A DNA stretch of 64,000 bases from Acidobacteriota bacterium. GTDB taxonomy: Bacteria > Acidobacteriota > Terriglobia > Acidiferrales > UBA7541. Location: contig JABDGF010000003.1 in the NCBI GenBank assembly GCA_013286165.1, forward strand, positions 26,302 to 90,301, in the 5' to 3' direction. A program made the translations under genes and the position numbers. How positions within the stretch are numbered: the first letter of the stretch is position 1; the number at the start of each line of letters is the position of its first letter. The notes under the pieces are model-generated. The model did not search any database and was not told where the DNA came from. It was given only the letters and a program-made list of their open reading frames with translations. This document shows positions 36,346 to 45,876 of the stretch, piece after piece.

Positions 36346-37518
36346 ATGCCGTCATTTCCCGGCGTAGATTTTCTGGATTTTGATTCTCAGCTCACCGACG
36401 AAGAGAAGCTCGCGCGGCAGTCTGCGCGGCAGTTCGTCGATGAGGCGATTATGCCGATCATCGAGCAGTACAACCGCGAAGGGAAATTCCCGACGCAGCT
36501 TGTGCCGCAGATGGCCGAGCTGGGCCTGTTTGGCGCGAGCCTCAAGGGCTACGGCTGCGCGGGCATGTCGAATGTGGAATATGGCCTGGTCACGCAGGAA
36601 CTCGAGCGCGGAGATTCCGGCCTGCGCAGCTTCGTCTCCGTCCAGTCAGCGCTGGTGATGTATCCGATTTTCGCTTTCGGCTCGGACGCGCAGAAAGACA
36701 AGTGGCTACCGCTGCTACAGCAAGGCAAAGCGATCGGCTGCTTCGGCCTTACCGAGCCGCAGTTTGGCTCGAACCCCGGCGGAATGCTGACGCGCGCAAA
36801 GAAAGACGGCGACAGCTACATCCTCAACGGCGAAAAGATGTGGATCACCAACGGCTCGATCTCGGATGTCGCCGTTGTGTGGGCGAAGTGTGAAGACGAC
36901 AAAGTTCGCGGCTTCCTCGTCGAGAAAGGAATGCCGGGCTTCAAAGCATGGGACGTTCACGGAAAATATTCTTTGCGCGCGTCGGTGACGAGCGGACTTT
37001 CGATGTCTGACGTTCGTGTGCCGGCCGCGAATATGCTGCCCGGTGTGGAGGGCTTGCGCGGCCCGCTCTCGTGCCTCAACCAAGCGCGCTACGGCATCGG
37101 CTGGGGTGGCATCGGCGCGGCGATGGCGTGTTACGACACGGCGCTGCACTACGCGAAGCAGCGCAAGCAGTTCGGGAATAAGCCCATCGCGTCACACCAG
37201 CTCGTGCAGGAAAAGCTGGTGTGGATGGTCACCGAAATTACGAAAGCGCAATTTCTCGCGCTGCAAGTGGGCCGCCTGAAAGACGCAGGCAAGGTGCATC
37301 CGTCGCACATCTCGATGCTGAAGATGAACAACGTGTGGGTCGCACGCGAGTGCGCCAGCCGCGCGCGCGAAATCCTGGGCGCCAACGGCATCGTGGACGA
37401 CTACTGCGTGATGCGGCACATGAACAACATCGAGTCTGTGTACACCTACGAGGGCACGCACGACATCCACAAACTCATCATCGGCGAGCGCATCACCGGC
37501 ATCGCCGCGTTCGAGTAG
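36346..37518 (+). CDS. Acyl-CoA dehydrogenase, probably glutaryl-CoA dehydrogenase
   Basis: A 390-residue FAD enzyme. The ATG at 36346 has AAGGAG seven bases upstream. GLRSFVSVQSALVM with Arg94 (position of the glutarate-binding Arg in GcdH), GCFGLTEPQFGSNPGGM, WITNG and the catalytic base Glu369 in YTYEGTHDIHKLI all match glutaryl-CoA dehydrogenase, which oxidises and decarboxylates glutaryl-CoA from lysine and tryptophan. Another glutaryl-like acyl-CoA substrate is possible. Confidence 0.88.
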   Translation: MPSFPGVDFLDFDSQLTDEEKLARQSARQFVDEAIMPIIEQYNREGKFPTQLVPQMAELGLFGASLKGYGCAGMSNVEYGLVTQELERGDSGLRSFVSVQSALVMYPIFAFGSDAQKDKWLPLLQQGKAIGCFGLTEPQFGSNPGGMLTRAKKDGDSYILNGEKMWITNGSISDVAVVWAKCEDDKVRGFLVEKGMPGFKAWDVHGKYSLRASVTSGLSMSDVRVPAANMLPGVEGLRGPLSCLNQARYGIGWGGIGAAMACYDTALHYAKQRKQFGNKPIASHQLVQEKLVWMVTEITKAQFLALQVGRLKDAGKVHPSHISMLKMNNVWVARECASRAREILGANGIVDDYCVMRHMNNIESVYTYEGTHDIHKLIIGERITGIAAFE

Positions 37519-37596
37519 CGCACGAGTTCACCAATCGCCGATCGAAACGCCATCGCGCAGCGCTACGCAGCCACGCGCACCAGGAGCTGAGCCACC

Positions 37597-38583
37597 ATGG
37601 AAAAGGAACTGAGCCTCGAATTTTTGCGCGTCGTCGAGCGCGCCGCCATCGCATCGGCTCGCACGATGGGCCAGGGCGACGGCATGAAGTCCGATCGCGT
37701 CGCGGTGGAAGCGATGCGCAGCGAAATGGACTCGGTGAACATGAACGGCACGATCGTGATCGGCGAAGGCGAACGCGACAAGGCGCCCATGCTCTTCATC
37801 GGCGAAAAAGTCGGCGCCGCGGCCCACGATAAGACGCGTAAGTATCCCGAAGTGGATATCGCCGTCGATCCGCTCGAAGGCACCAATCTCTGCTCGGGCG
37901 GCCAGCCCAACGCGATCGTGGTGCTCGCGGCCAGCAATCGCGGCGGCCTACTTCACGCGCCCGACCTCTACATGGAGAAATTGATCGTCCCGCCGCAGTG
38001 CAAGGGCCTCGTCGAACTCGACGCGCCCGTCGCGCACAATCTGAAAATCATTGCGAAGTGCCTCGAGCGCCGCGTGGAAGACCTGGTGATCGTGGTCATG
38101 GACCGCCCGCGCCATGAAAATCTCATCGCCGAAATTCGAAAGGTCGGCGCGCGCATTCAGTTGATCTCCGACGGCGATCTTTCCGCCGGCATCAGCGCGG
38201 CTGTGGGCGGCACCGGTGTCCACGCCGTGATGGGCATCGGCGGCGCGCCCGAAGGCGTGCTCACTGCAGCCGCGCTGCGTTGCCTCAACGGCCAGATCCT
38301 CGGCCGCTTGATCGTGCAGAAGCCGGAGCATTTCGAACGCGTCGCGCAAATGGGCATCAAAGATCCGCGCCGCATTTACGACACAGACGAACTCGCGCCC
38401 GGCGACAACATCATTTTCGCCTGCACCGGCGTCACCACCGGCAGCTTGCTGCGCGGCGTGCGCTTCTTCGGCGAAGGAATGCGGACGCAGTCGATGGTGC
38501 TCACGCTCGATAGCCGCCAGGTCCGCTTCGTCGATACCGTCCATCTCGAAAAGGGCCCCGACGTCCGCGTCAATTTCTACTAG
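37597..38583 (+). CDS. glpX: Class II fructose-1,6-bisphosphatase
   Basis: Dephosphorylates fructose-1,6-bisphosphate in gluconeogenesis. A 328-residue protein with [32 protein letters not shown] (Mg and phosphate site) and [10 protein letters not shown], all characteristic of the GlpX type, in which Li-sensitive metal chemistry differs from class I. AGGAG lies ten bases before the ATG. It follows the acyl-CoA dehydrogenase by 78 bases; co-transcription is possible. Confidence 0.95.
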   Translation: MEKELSLEFLRVVERAAIASARTMGQGDGMKSDRVAVEAMRSEMDSVNMNGTIVIGEGERDKAPMLFIGEKVGAAAHDKTRKYPEVDIAVDPLEGTNLCSGGQPNAIVVLAASNRGGLLHAPDLYMEKLIVPPQCKGLVELDAPVAHNLKIIAKCLERRVEDLVIVVMDRPRHENLIAEIRKVGARIQLISDGDLSAGISAAVGGTGVHAVMGIGGAPEGVLTAAALRCLNGQILGRLIVQKPEHFERVAQMGIKDPRRIYDTDELAPGDNIIFACTGVTTGSLLRGVRFFGEGMRTQSMVLTLDSRQVRFVDTVHLEKGPDVRVNFY

Positions 38584-38718
38584 TTGGGGCGCACATCAGA
38601 GCGCGAAGCGGGTGCCGCGGGAGTACAATCAGTCTCGTCGCGCTTCGGTGCTCTCGTGTCAGGAAACATTTCCACGCCATTTCGCGTATTAACGGATAGA
38701 CGATGCACGGGGTGAACT

Positions 38719-39315
38719 ATGTCTAGCGGCTCCTCCGGACGCCCTCCGATGAATATGGCGCCGCCGCGCCGCGACAACACTGCAGTCTGGTGGATCCTCG
38801 GCATCGTGATCGGCGGCATCGTGCTGATGGTCGTCTTCGGCCTCGCGATCGCGGGCATGTTCATTCATCGCATCCACGTCGATAACTCCGCGAAGAAAGT
38901 CGAACTCGATACGCCCGTCGGCAATTTCAAGGTCGATACAGACAGCAGCCGCCGCACCGGCCTGCCCGTTTATCCCGGCGCGGAGCTGATGGGCAATAAA
39001 GACGGCAATGCGCACGTTGAATTGAGCTTGGATGACGCAGGCGTGGGCCTTTCGATCGAGACCTACCAAACCGACGACGACCTTGAGACTGTGGACGACT
39101 GGTACCGCAAGCACCTCGCACCCGCGTTCCGGCGCGAAACTCCGAAGACCAGCGGCACAAAACACCACGGCCACAATGACGAAGGCGTCGTGGACGAGGC
39201 GGACATCGCCTTCACCGACGACCATGGTAACGGCGCGCGAGTCGTAGCCCTCACCAAGACCGACGACGGCGTGAAAATTAACCTAGTGAATGTAGGTAAG
39301 CGCGAAACGCAGTAA
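38719..39315 (+). CDS. Membrane-anchored hypothetical protein
   Basis: A 198-residue protein. The N-terminal Ser/Gly/Pro-rich cytoplasmic segment carries one transmembrane helix (about 22-48), then an outer domain with GLPVYPGAELMG, a motif of acidobacterial proteins with a short conserved segment, and a His-rich patch (KHHGHNDE, about 147-154) that could bind metal. Function unknown. The ATG has GGGGTGA upstream. Confidence 0.7.
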   Translation: MSSGSSGRPPMNMAPPRRDNTAVWWILGIVIGGIVLMVVFGLAIAGMFIHRIHVDNSAKKVELDTPVGNFKVDTDSSRRTGLPVYPGAELMGNKDGNAHVELSLDDAGVGLSIETYQTDDDLETVDDWYRKHLAPAFRRETPKTSGTKHHGHNDEGVVDEADIAFTDDHGNGARVVALTKTDDGVKINLVNVGKRETQ

Positions 39316-39414
39316 CGCGCCGTCGGACAGCCACCCTGGCGGTCCTCCGACGAATTCCCCTCAATTTAATAGCTCAAAATTCCGTCGTCATTCGCACTTC
39401 AGGTTAAAGCACCT

Positions 39415-39436
39415 GTAGGGGCGGGTTGCCCGCCCC
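39415..39436. repeat. Palindromic element, family D
   Basis: GTAGGGGCGGG and CCCGCCCC arms around TTG. Similar to 26161-26186. Both are intergenic. Confidence 0.5.
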
Positions 39437-39650
39437 AGGCGGACAAGCCGGCGCAGTTCGCGCACACACCCACGAAATCGCCCGCTTCCGTAGTCGCTTC
39501 GCGGCTACGAAACCGGCCTCTACTGGTATTTCTGGTTCGCGTCTCGGCCGCAGGCCGAAGACACCAATCCAGCAAATCAGCGCATCAAAAAATTAAGGGG
39601 AAGCTAACTCTTCAGCAGGAGTGGGATTTCGTGGATTCGAAGCGTGTAGA

Positions 39651-39715
39651 GGTAGCAGGTCCTGCGCTCGTCCGAGGAGAGAGGACGCGCGCAGAACCTG
39701 CACCTAAATTTTTTG
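39651..39715 (+). terminator. Long imperfect hairpin with T-run, terminator or repeat element
   Basis: Two arms of about 23 bases (39651-39674 and 39684-39706), with one bulged A and two mismatches, enclose a GAGGAGA-type loop. A run of six T follows at 39710-39715. The arms are longer than in normal terminators, suggesting a mobile repeat used as terminator. Confidence 0.65.
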
Positions 39716-39741
39716 TGTACCGCGTGAGCCTAAGGGTAGCT

Positions 39742-40392
39742 CTAGCGGTGCAGCGCCGAAGCCGTGTGTCCCGTTGCCGGGCGGCGGTGCGGCAGCGAAC
39801 CCAAGCCCGAAACCTGCGGCGCCATCGGACGCATCGCGTGATTCGTGCTGACGTGTTCGCTGATCGCCTGTAGGCGCTTCAGAATTCCCTGCCACTGCGC
39901 CCAATCCAGTTGGCGCAGGTAAGGACGCAAGCCCTGAATGAACGGATCCTCGAGCACCGTCTCGCCGTTCGATTCGGGCACGAAGAAACGGTTCAGTCCA
40001 ACGCCAAGCGCCTCGGCAATCTTTTCGAGCGTGCCGAGGCTGGGCGTCATCTGGCCGCTTTCAATGCGCGACAGGTACGAACGCGAAACGCGCGAACGGG
40101 CCTGCAGCTGGCTCTGCGTCATGCCGCGCGATTCGCGCAGCTGGCGGATCCGCTGTCCGATGTTCTCCACCGTTTCGCGATTCGGCCAGTTTTCAAACAG
40201 CTGGCGGTCGTCGCCCGGCAGATCCTGCGGCGCCGGCGAAGGGATCACGAAAGACACCTTCGGCGGAAGCATCCGCAAGCAACGTCGGCAGTTGTCCGTC
40301 TTGGTGCGGTATTGCACCAAGCCGCAAACTGCGCAGCGCAGTACTTCACGATCGATTTCAGTGCATGCTTCTAGTGTGGCTTTTTCACCCAC
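39742..40392 (-). CDS. XRE-family transcriptional regulator with N-terminal zinc ribbon
   Basis: A 216-residue protein. The best start is GTG at 40392, with GAGGAG five bases upstream; the frame is open to 40497 without a site. Residues near 18-40 hold a C-x2-C ... C-x2-C zinc ribbon (CAVC and CRRC). A helix-turn-helix domain (about 80-140) reads IRQLRESRGMTQSQLQARSR, then SYLSRIESGQMTPSLGTLEKIAEAL. The C-terminal tail is Pro/His-rich. The zinc ribbon upstream of an HTH suggests redox or metal sensing or RNA-polymerase contact. Regulated genes are not visible. Confidence 0.82.
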   Translation of the reverse strand: MGEKATLEACTEIDREVLRCAVCGLVQYRTKTDNCRRCLRMLPPKVSFVIPSPAPQDLPGDDRQLFENWPNRETVENIGQRIRQLRESRGMTQSQLQARSRVSRSYLSRIESGQMTPSLGTLEKIAEALGVGLNRFFVPESNGETVLEDPFIQGLRPYLRQLDWAQWQGILKRLQAISEHVSTNHAMRPMAPQVSGLGSLPHRRPATGHTASALHR

Positions 40393-40478
40393 CGGTTCTC
40401 CTCGCAGACCAACACGGGAATGCGAAGAGGAGGGACGGAGTTGTCTTTCGGGGGAAGGCAGTGACCGGCGCGAGAGCG

Positions 40479-40507
40479 ATTCTGTATAGGGTGCCATTTC
40501 TTGTCAA
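40479..40507 (-). promoter_or_regulatory. Possible sigma70-type promoter of the XRE regulator
   Basis: Minus strand TTGACA (40502-40507) and CAGAAT (40479-40484), 17-base spacer. The -35 is perfect, the -10 is weak. Confidence 0.5.
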
Positions 40508-41107
40508 GTCCTTTTTCGAATTCCGTGAATTTTTTGAGTTGTGCGATCTGCTCGCAAGCTAACGAATCACTGCACATGCAACGTCAGGGCCAATGTGCTC
40601 GTCTCGCTATTGATGGGCGCATCGCCGTTTTGCGTCCGCTGGCGTACTCGACACAATGCCGCGCAGCGTCACTCGGTGCCGTTTTTTGCAACACCTTTGA
40701 AATTCACGATTTGCGAAGCGCTCGCGACCTGCTGCGACGGATTTTTTTGCGCGCTCCACGTCCGTTTTCGCCTCGTTTCGCCACCGAAAATTGCGGCTCG
40801 CCGCTTCTGTGTTCAAAAAATGACGCGAACAAATACCGAATTTCCTCTCACAAAGTCACACGCTGCGTCTCAAATCGAGACGTTTTCGTGATTCGTTGAG
40901 ACGATTCTCAGTTTTCTAATGCCGCTTCGCTTAAAACTATGCTCACAGTGCCTCCATCGGCATCCACTCGCGCAGACGTGAACAAATTTTGGCGGCTCGC
41001 TCGCGGCTTAGCGTTCATTTAGGGACGCGATTCCCTCCCGAGACGGGATCCGCGTTTCAGAACGAACTTATTTGCGCGCTGATGCGGGACAGCTAGAATG
41101 TCGCTCT
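40508..41107. other. 600-bp region without a recognisable gene
   Basis: Open frames on the plus strand here (from 40501, 40541) lack ribosome sites and family-like sequence. The base composition is richer in A and T than in flanking genes. A short hairpin CGTCTC-AAATC-GAGACG followed by TTTT lies at 40866-40886 and could end a small RNA. A TAGAAT box at 41094-41099 is only eight bases before the next ATG. Confidence 0.4.
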
Positions 41108-41716
41108 ATGCCTACACGTGACGAAGCCTGGAAGCTGCTCTGCGAGTACACGCAGTCCGATAGCCTGCGCAAGCACGCTCTGGCCGTGGAGGCCTGCGTG
41201 CGCGCCTATGCGAAAAAAGACGGCGCCGACCTGGAATTGTGGGGAAATACCGCGCTGCTGCACGATTTCGACTACGAGCGCTGGCCCAACGACGCGCACT
41301 CGCCGACGGCCGAGCATCCGTTTCAAGGCTCGCAGATCCTGCGTGAACTCGGTTATCCCGAGGAAATGATTCACGCGATCCTCGGCCACGCCGACTACTG
41401 CAACGTTCCGCGCGTCACGCCGCTCGATAAAACGCTCTTCGCTTGCGATGAGCTTTCCGGGTTTCTCACGGCTTGCGCTCTCGTGAAGCCGACGAAAAGC
41501 ATTCACGACGTGGAAGCGGCTTCCGTTCGAAAAAAATTGAAAGACAAAGCCTTCGCGCGCGGCGTGAGCCGCGACGACGTATTCAAAGGCGCGGATGAAT
41601 TGGGCGTTCCGCTCGAAGAACACATCGCATTCTGCATCGCCGCGATGCGCGCCGCCGCCACTGAACTCGGCCTCAACGGCATCGCAGCGCCGCAAAATTC
41701 ACCAGCCGCTTCGTAG
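41108..41716 (+). CDS. HD-domain phosphohydrolase
   Basis: A 202-residue protein from the ATG at 41108. HD-superfamily metal motif: His23 (RKHALAVE), LLHDFDYE (His52, Asp53), AILGHADYCN (His94) and FACDELSG (Asp114). Such stand-alone HD proteins are predicted metal-dependent phosphohydrolases, possibly of nucleotides. The HAHAD-like spacing matches the small HDIG group. The possible -10 box only eight bases before the start would give a leaderless or near-leaderless mRNA. Confidence 0.85.
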   Translation: MPTRDEAWKLLCEYTQSDSLRKHALAVEACVRAYAKKDGADLELWGNTALLHDFDYERWPNDAHSPTAEHPFQGSQILRELGYPEEMIHAILGHADYCNVPRVTPLDKTLFACDELSGFLTACALVKPTKSIHDVEAASVRKKLKDKAFARGVSRDDVFKGADELGVPLEEHIAFCIAAMRAAATELGLNGIAAPQNSPAAS

Positions 41717-41770
41717 GCCGATCGCTCACACTCCGCTTCATTGACAACGATTGCTAACCATTCGCCACTG

Positions 41771-41787
41771 GCATAGTCTAACTATGC
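41771..41787. promoter_or_regulatory. Palindromic operator candidate for the PadR regulator
   Basis: GCATAGT-CTA-ACTATGC, a perfect 7-bp inverted repeat centred 13 bases before or at the translation start region. It is the kind of site bound by dimeric PadR proteins for autoregulation (inference). Confidence 0.55.
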
Positions 41788-42131
41788 CAAGAGGTGATGC
41801 TTTGCAGCGCGACGAAATTCCTCCCGGAACGCTCTATCTCCTGATTTTGAAAAGCCTCGCGCGCTCCGGCGAAATGCACGGCTACGAGATCGCCGATTCC
41901 ATTCAGCGTGTTTCGAACGACGTCCTTCAAGTGGAAGAAGGATCGCTCTACCCCGCGCTGCAGCGGATGCTCATCAAGGGATGGGTCATCGCGAAGTGGG
42001 GCACCACCGCCGGCAATCGCCGCGCCCGGTATTACCAGCTCACCGCGGCAGGCCGCAAACAATTGGCCGTTGAGATGTCGCAATTCGAACGCGTCATCGG
42101 CGCGATCACGCGTGTGATCGAAGCGGTGTAA
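41784..42131 (+). CDS. PadR-family transcriptional regulator
   Basis: A small winged-helix repressor-type protein (115 residues from the ATG at 41784). [27 protein letters not shown], then [19 protein letters not shown] and [19 protein letters not shown] are the PadR signatures. TTG at 41802 has AAGAGG seven bases upstream and gives a normal family N-terminus ([10 protein letters not shown]), so it is a serious alternative; the ATG would be inside the palindrome. It precedes the permease gene by 13 bases and probably controls it. Confidence 0.88.
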   Translation: MPRGDALQRDEIPPGTLYLLILKSLARSGEMHGYEIADSIQRVSNDVLQVEEGSLYPALQRMLIKGWVIAKWGTTAGNRRARYYQLTAAGRKQLAVEMSQFERVIGAITRVIEAV

Positions 42132-42144
42132 GAGGAGGCGCAGC

Positions 42145-44859
42145 ATGAACTGGCTCCGCGAACTCGCAAGGCGACTCAACATGCTGCTGCATCGCCGCCA
42201 ATTCGACGCCGACCTCGAAGAGGAGATGCGTTTGCATCTCGATCTGCGACAGCAACAACAGATCGATCGCGGCGCAGCTCCGGACGACGCCCGGGCTGCT
42301 GCGCGGCGCAAGTTCGGAAACGTCGGCTCGCTCCGTGAAATTAGCCACACCGCGTGGGGTTGGGAGTGGCTCGAGCAAACCGCGCAGGACATCCGTTACG
42401 CAGCACGCATGCTGCGGAAATCTCCTGGATTCGCTTTCGTCGCGGTCGCCACGATGGCGCTGGGCATCGGCGCGACCACGGCGATCTTCAGCCTTGTGGA
42501 TGCGACGCTGCTGCATCCGCTTCCCTATCCGCATCCGGAACAACTCGTGCGCATCGAGGACGATCTCCCCGGTGCAGGCGCAACCGACGCCGGCATCTCG
42601 ATTCCGGAGTTTCACGATCTGCAGCGCTCGGGAATTTTTCAGTATGTGGTGCTGGAGATTTTCGGATCGGCAAATCTGACCGGCACGTCGCAGCCATCGC
42701 GAATGCAGTACGCGGGCGTGACGCCGGCGTATTTTGCGATGCTGGGAGTGAAACCGGAGCTGGGGCAGACGTTCGATCCGAAGGATCAAACGCCGGGCTT
42801 CACACTGGACGTAGTGATCAGTGACGGCTTGTGGAAGCGCGCCTTCGGGAGCGATCCGCATGTAGTGGGAAGAAGCCTGCGGGGCGACAACGATTTGTAT
42901 CGGGTGATCGGAGTGATGCCGCCAGGTTTTCACGACCCAGGGCGAACCACGGACGAGAGAAATACGGAACAGTGGGCGGCGTTGGGTTTTTCGGATGATC
43001 CGGCGCAGTCCCCGCTGCGAAGTGCGAGGTTCCCGCTGGAAACGGTCGCGCGCCTCAAGCCGGGACTGACGATTGCAGCGGCGCAGAGCCAGCTGGACGC
43101 GCTTGTTGCTGCGTTGCAGGAGCAATTTCCGGACGCGTATCCGGCCGGCAGCAAGTGGACGGTGCGGCTGGTGCCTCTGAAGGAAAATTTGGTTGGCAAC
43201 GTTCGGCAGTCGCTGATTCTGCTGCTGGGTGCAGTAGCGCTGGTGCTTGTGATCGGCTGCGTGAACGTAGCGAATCTGCTGCTGGCGCGGGCCAGTGCGC
43301 GCTCGCGGGAAATGGCGGTGCGCCAAGCCATGGGAGCGGCACGCAAGCGGCTCGTGCGGCAATTGCTCACCGAGAGCCTGCTGCTTTCGCTGATGGGCGG
43401 AGTGGCGGGCTTGGTGATTGTGTTCTGCCTGAAGGGATTGTTGCTGCGCCTGATTCCGGAGAGCCTGCCTCGACTGAACAACTTGTCCATCAATTGGAAT
43501 GTGATGCTGATCGCGCTTGCCGCTTCGATCGCAGCCGGAATAATTTTCGGACTGGCGCCCGCAATGCACGCGGGGCGGTTGGATCTCGCGAATACGCTGC
43601 ACACGGAGGGGCGCGGGTCGAAGGGTTCTGCGGAGCAAACTCGCACACGTCGTGCGCTGGTGGTGACGGAGTTCGCACTGTCGCTGGTGCTGATGGTGGC
43701 CGCGGGCCTGCTGCTGCGCAGTTTTTGGGATTTGTACAACGCGCCGCTCGGATTCAATCCGCAGCGCGTGATGTCGGTTCAGTTGTGGCTGCCCAGCCCC
43801 AACGATCCGAAGACGGACGCGTATGGAAGAGCTGCTCAGGAAGCCGTGTTTGCGCGAGAATTGTTGCGCCGCAGCCGGTTGCTGCCGAGAGTGCAGGAGG
43901 CGGCGCTAGGCGCCGAGCCGTCTATTCCGCTGCATCACGAACGCAACCGGAGCGCGCTGACCGTCGAAGGGCGCCAGATACAAGACACGCAGATTCCGTT
44001 GGTCGAGCGATCGCAAGTTACACCGGAATATTTTCATTTGCTCGCGATTCCGTTGCTGCGGGGACGTCTTTTCAACAACGCCGACAATGAGACTGCGCCA
44101 CAGGTCGCCGTGATCAACCAGGCGATGGCGGAGACTTACTGGCCAGGCGAAGATCCGCTTGGGAAGCGCGTGAAGCTGGGCGAAGGGAGACCTGGAGTTG
44201 GCCAGCGTCCGACCAAAAACTGGATCACGATCGTGGGCGTGATTCCCGATGCTCGAACCGAGTCGCTGGCGAACGCGAACGTTCCGCAAATCTATTTGAG
44301 CCTGTACCAGGAGACGCCGAAGGAGCTGGCCATCTTTCTGCGTGGAGACCTGAATGCGAGTGCGATGCCGGAACGGGTGCGCGCGATGGTGCAGTCCATC
44401 GATCCGGAGTTACCGGTCTATGGAGCGCAGACGCTGAACGGTGCGGTGACGGCGTCAATGGAGCAAAGACGATTCTCGATGGATATTGTCGCGGCCTTCG
44501 CGGTAACGGCGTTGCTGCTGGCGGCGCTCGGAATTTACGGAGTGATTTCTTACATCGTGAGCGAGCGTACGCGAGACATCGGAATTCGCCTGGCGCTCGG
44601 TGCGCAGCGGGCGACCATCATGGGGATGGTGTTGCGCCAGGGACTGGGCCTCGCGGCCGCGGGCGCGGCGCTGGGACTGGCGGGATCGGTGATCGTGTCG
44701 CACTTGATGGCGGGGCTGCTCTATGGTGTGAGCCCCACCGATCTGATCACGTTCGCGGGCGTCACTCTGGTGCTGGCTGCTGTGGCACTTGCGGCCTGCT
44801 ATCTTCCAGCCCGGCGCGCAATGCGCGTCGATCCCATTGTCGCGCTTCGGTACGACTAA
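42145..44859 (+). CDS. ABC transporter permease of the acidobacterial duplicated orphan permease (ADOP) type
   Basis: A 904-residue MacB/FtsX-type permease without its own ATPase gene nearby. A cytoplasmic N-terminus (about 1-90, [13 protein letters not shown] and RRKFGNV) is followed by a first transmembrane helix (about 97-120) with MacB_PCD periplasmic domain, FtsX helices (about 350-470), then a second MacB_PCD and FtsX set (about 500-900). This duplicated fusion is typical of acidobacteria, which have many such paralogues beside PadR genes. The exported substrate is unknown. AGGAGG precedes the ATG. Confidence 0.94.
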   Translation: MNWLRELARRLNMLLHRRQFDADLEEEMRLHLDLRQQQQIDRGAAPDDARAAARRKFGNVGSLREISHTAWGWEWLEQTAQDIRYAARMLRKSPGFAFVAVATMALGIGATTAIFSLVDATLLHPLPYPHPEQLVRIEDDLPGAGATDAGISIPEFHDLQRSGIFQYVVLEIFGSANLTGTSQPSRMQYAGVTPAYFAMLGVKPELGQTFDPKDQTPGFTLDVVISDGLWKRAFGSDPHVVGRSLRGDNDLYRVIGVMPPGFHDPGRTTDERNTEQWAALGFSDDPAQSPLRSARFPLETVARLKPGLTIAAAQSQLDALVAALQEQFPDAYPAGSKWTVRLVPLKENLVGNVRQSLILLLGAVALVLVIGCVNVANLLLARASARSREMAVRQAMGAARKRLVRQLLTESLLLSLMGGVAGLVIVFCLKGLLLRLIPESLPRLNNLSINWNVMLIALAASIAAGIIFGLAPAMHAGRLDLANTLHTEGRGSKGSAEQTRTRRALVVTEFALSLVLMVAAGLLLRSFWDLYNAPLGFNPQRVMSVQLWLPSPNDPKTDAYGRAAQEAVFARELLRRSRLLPRVQEAALGAEPSIPLHHERNRSALTVEGRQIQDTQIPLVERSQVTPEYFHLLAIPLLRGRLFNNADNETAPQVAVINQAMAETYWPGEDPLGKRVKLGEGRPGVGQRPTKNWITIVGVIPDARTESLANANVPQIYLSLYQETPKELAIFLRGDLNASAMPERVRAMVQSIDPELPVYGAQTLNGAVTASMEQRRFSMDIVAAFAVTALLLAALGIYGVISYIVSERTRDIGIRLALGAQRATIMGMVLRQGLGLAAAGAALGLAGSVIVSHLMAGLLYGVSPTDLITFAGVTLVLAAVALAACYLPARRAMRVDPIVALRYD

Positions 44860-45078
44860 TTCCTCGCAGCTGGCGTCGCTTTCGAATTCGCAATGAGTTG
44901 CGCCGCGGCTTTTTCGATCTTAGCGCCGCAAAATTCACGGGCCGCGCCAGAAAAACTTTTTGCAAGAAGTTCTTCGCGAAATATTTTGCGTTATCAAAAA
45001 TATTTCCTCAGCCTTTGCACAGAATTTCGCGCCCGGCCACTTTCGGCGTGCGTCGCGCGTTGCTAGACTCCCGAATCA

Positions 45079-45438
45079 ATGGAACGCGCCGGAAATTTTC
45101 TAGGGAACACATTCCGAAAAATGAAGAGGCCCGAAGCCACCATCACGTGGCTCGCTGCCGTATGGCCCACAGTGGTGGGCCGCACACTCGCCGCACACAC
45201 GCGGCCTGTTCGCTGCACGCACGGGCGTCTGGAGATTCGCGCCGACGGCAAGCCCTGGCAGCGCCAAATCGAGGGCCTTTCCGCCGAATTCCGCGCAAGC
45301 GTGAACAAAGCGTGGGGCTCGACGCTCGTTCGCGAAGTGAAATTCGTAGCCACGCAAGCCGAGCTGCGCCACATCTCGAAAGAACTCGACAACAATCACA
45401 CGCCCTTCGTCCGCGGCAATCGCAAGCGCGTCGGGTAG
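45079..45438 (+). CDS. DciA-like helicase loader (DUF721)
   Basis: A 119-residue protein with the DUF721 pattern: MERAGNFLGNTFRKM start, WPTVVGRTLAAHTRPVRCTHGRLEIRA, then WQRQIEGLSAEFRASVN. DciA loads the replicative helicase DnaB in bacteria lacking DnaC or DnaI, and most bacteria have it. The lysine- and arginine-rich C-terminus fits nucleic-acid binding. Followed by palindromes and then gatCA. Confidence 0.82.
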   Translation: MERAGNFLGNTFRKMKRPEATITWLAAVWPTVVGRTLAAHTRPVRCTHGRLEIRADGKPWQRQIEGLSAEFRASVNKAWGSTLVREVKFVATQAELRHISKELDNNHTPFVRGNRKRVG

Positions 45439-45454
45439 TCCCGCCTCGCGGGAC
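45438..45454. repeat. Palindrome with CCCGCCTCGCGGG core, family C
   Basis: GTCCCGC-CTC-GCGGGAC starts at the last base of the dciA stop. Same core as 6264-6295. Confidence 0.55.
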
Positions 45455-45497
45455 TGCGCAACGTAATCCACAACTCCGCCGAATGTGCGTTGGTCAC

Positions 45498-45517
45498 CGC
45501 GACGAAATATCGTCGCG
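45498..45517. repeat. Perfect 8-bp hairpin between dciA and gatC
   Basis: CGCGACGA-AATA-TCGTCGCG. No T-run, so not a standard terminator. It could be another dispersed palindrome. Confidence 0.55.
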
Positions 45518-45576
45518 TACCCGCACTCGCATTTGTCCCTCGCCGCTTCTGTACTAAGATGGATTGACGAGCCCAC

Positions 45577-45876
45577 ATGAAAATCAGCCGTGAAGATGTC
45601 TTGCGCGTCGCGCAACTCGCCCACCTGGAGCTTTCGCCCGAGGAAGTGGAAACCTATCGCGGCCAGCTCGACGAAATTCTGAATTACATCGGCAAGCTGC
45701 AGGAACTCGACGTCACGAACGTGGAGCCGATGGCTCAATTCGCGGCCGCCGCGGCCGGCGATTCGAATCTGCGCGAAGACACGCTCGTGCCGTGTACCGT
45801 GGTCAACGACGTCCTCGACAACGCTCCCGACGCCGTGAAGCCCTTCTTCCGTGTGCCCAAGGTGATCGAGCGATGA
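45577..45876 (+). CDS. gatC: Aspartyl/glutamyl-tRNA amidotransferase subunit C
   Basis: A 99-residue stabilising subunit of the transamidosome. MKISREDVLRVAQLAHLELSPEEV start, ILNYIGKLQELDVTNVEPM and C-terminal FFRVPKVIER match GatC. Overlaps gatA by four bases (ATGA). Confidence 0.95.
   Translation: MKISREDVLRVAQLAHLELSPEEVETYRGQLDEILNYIGKLQELDVTNVEPMAQFAAAAAGDSNLREDTLVPCTVVNDVLDNAPDAVKPFFRVPKVIER

Larger units (their letters stand above)
39316..39741. other. Intergenic region with a family D element and a long inverted repeat
   Basis: No convincing gene; an open frame at 39631 is Arg-rich, runs through the inverted repeat and has no ribosome site. The region holds the element at 39415-39436 and the hairpin at 39651-39715, which separates convergent genes. 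Confidence 0.6.

Noticed and set aside
39631..39873. 80-residue open frame
   Set aside because: Runs through the inverted repeat and the end of the XRE gene, Arg-rich, no ribosome site.
40501..40899. Overlapping frames in the 40.5-41 kb gap
   Set aside because: No ribosome site, no family-like sequence, inconsistent codon use.
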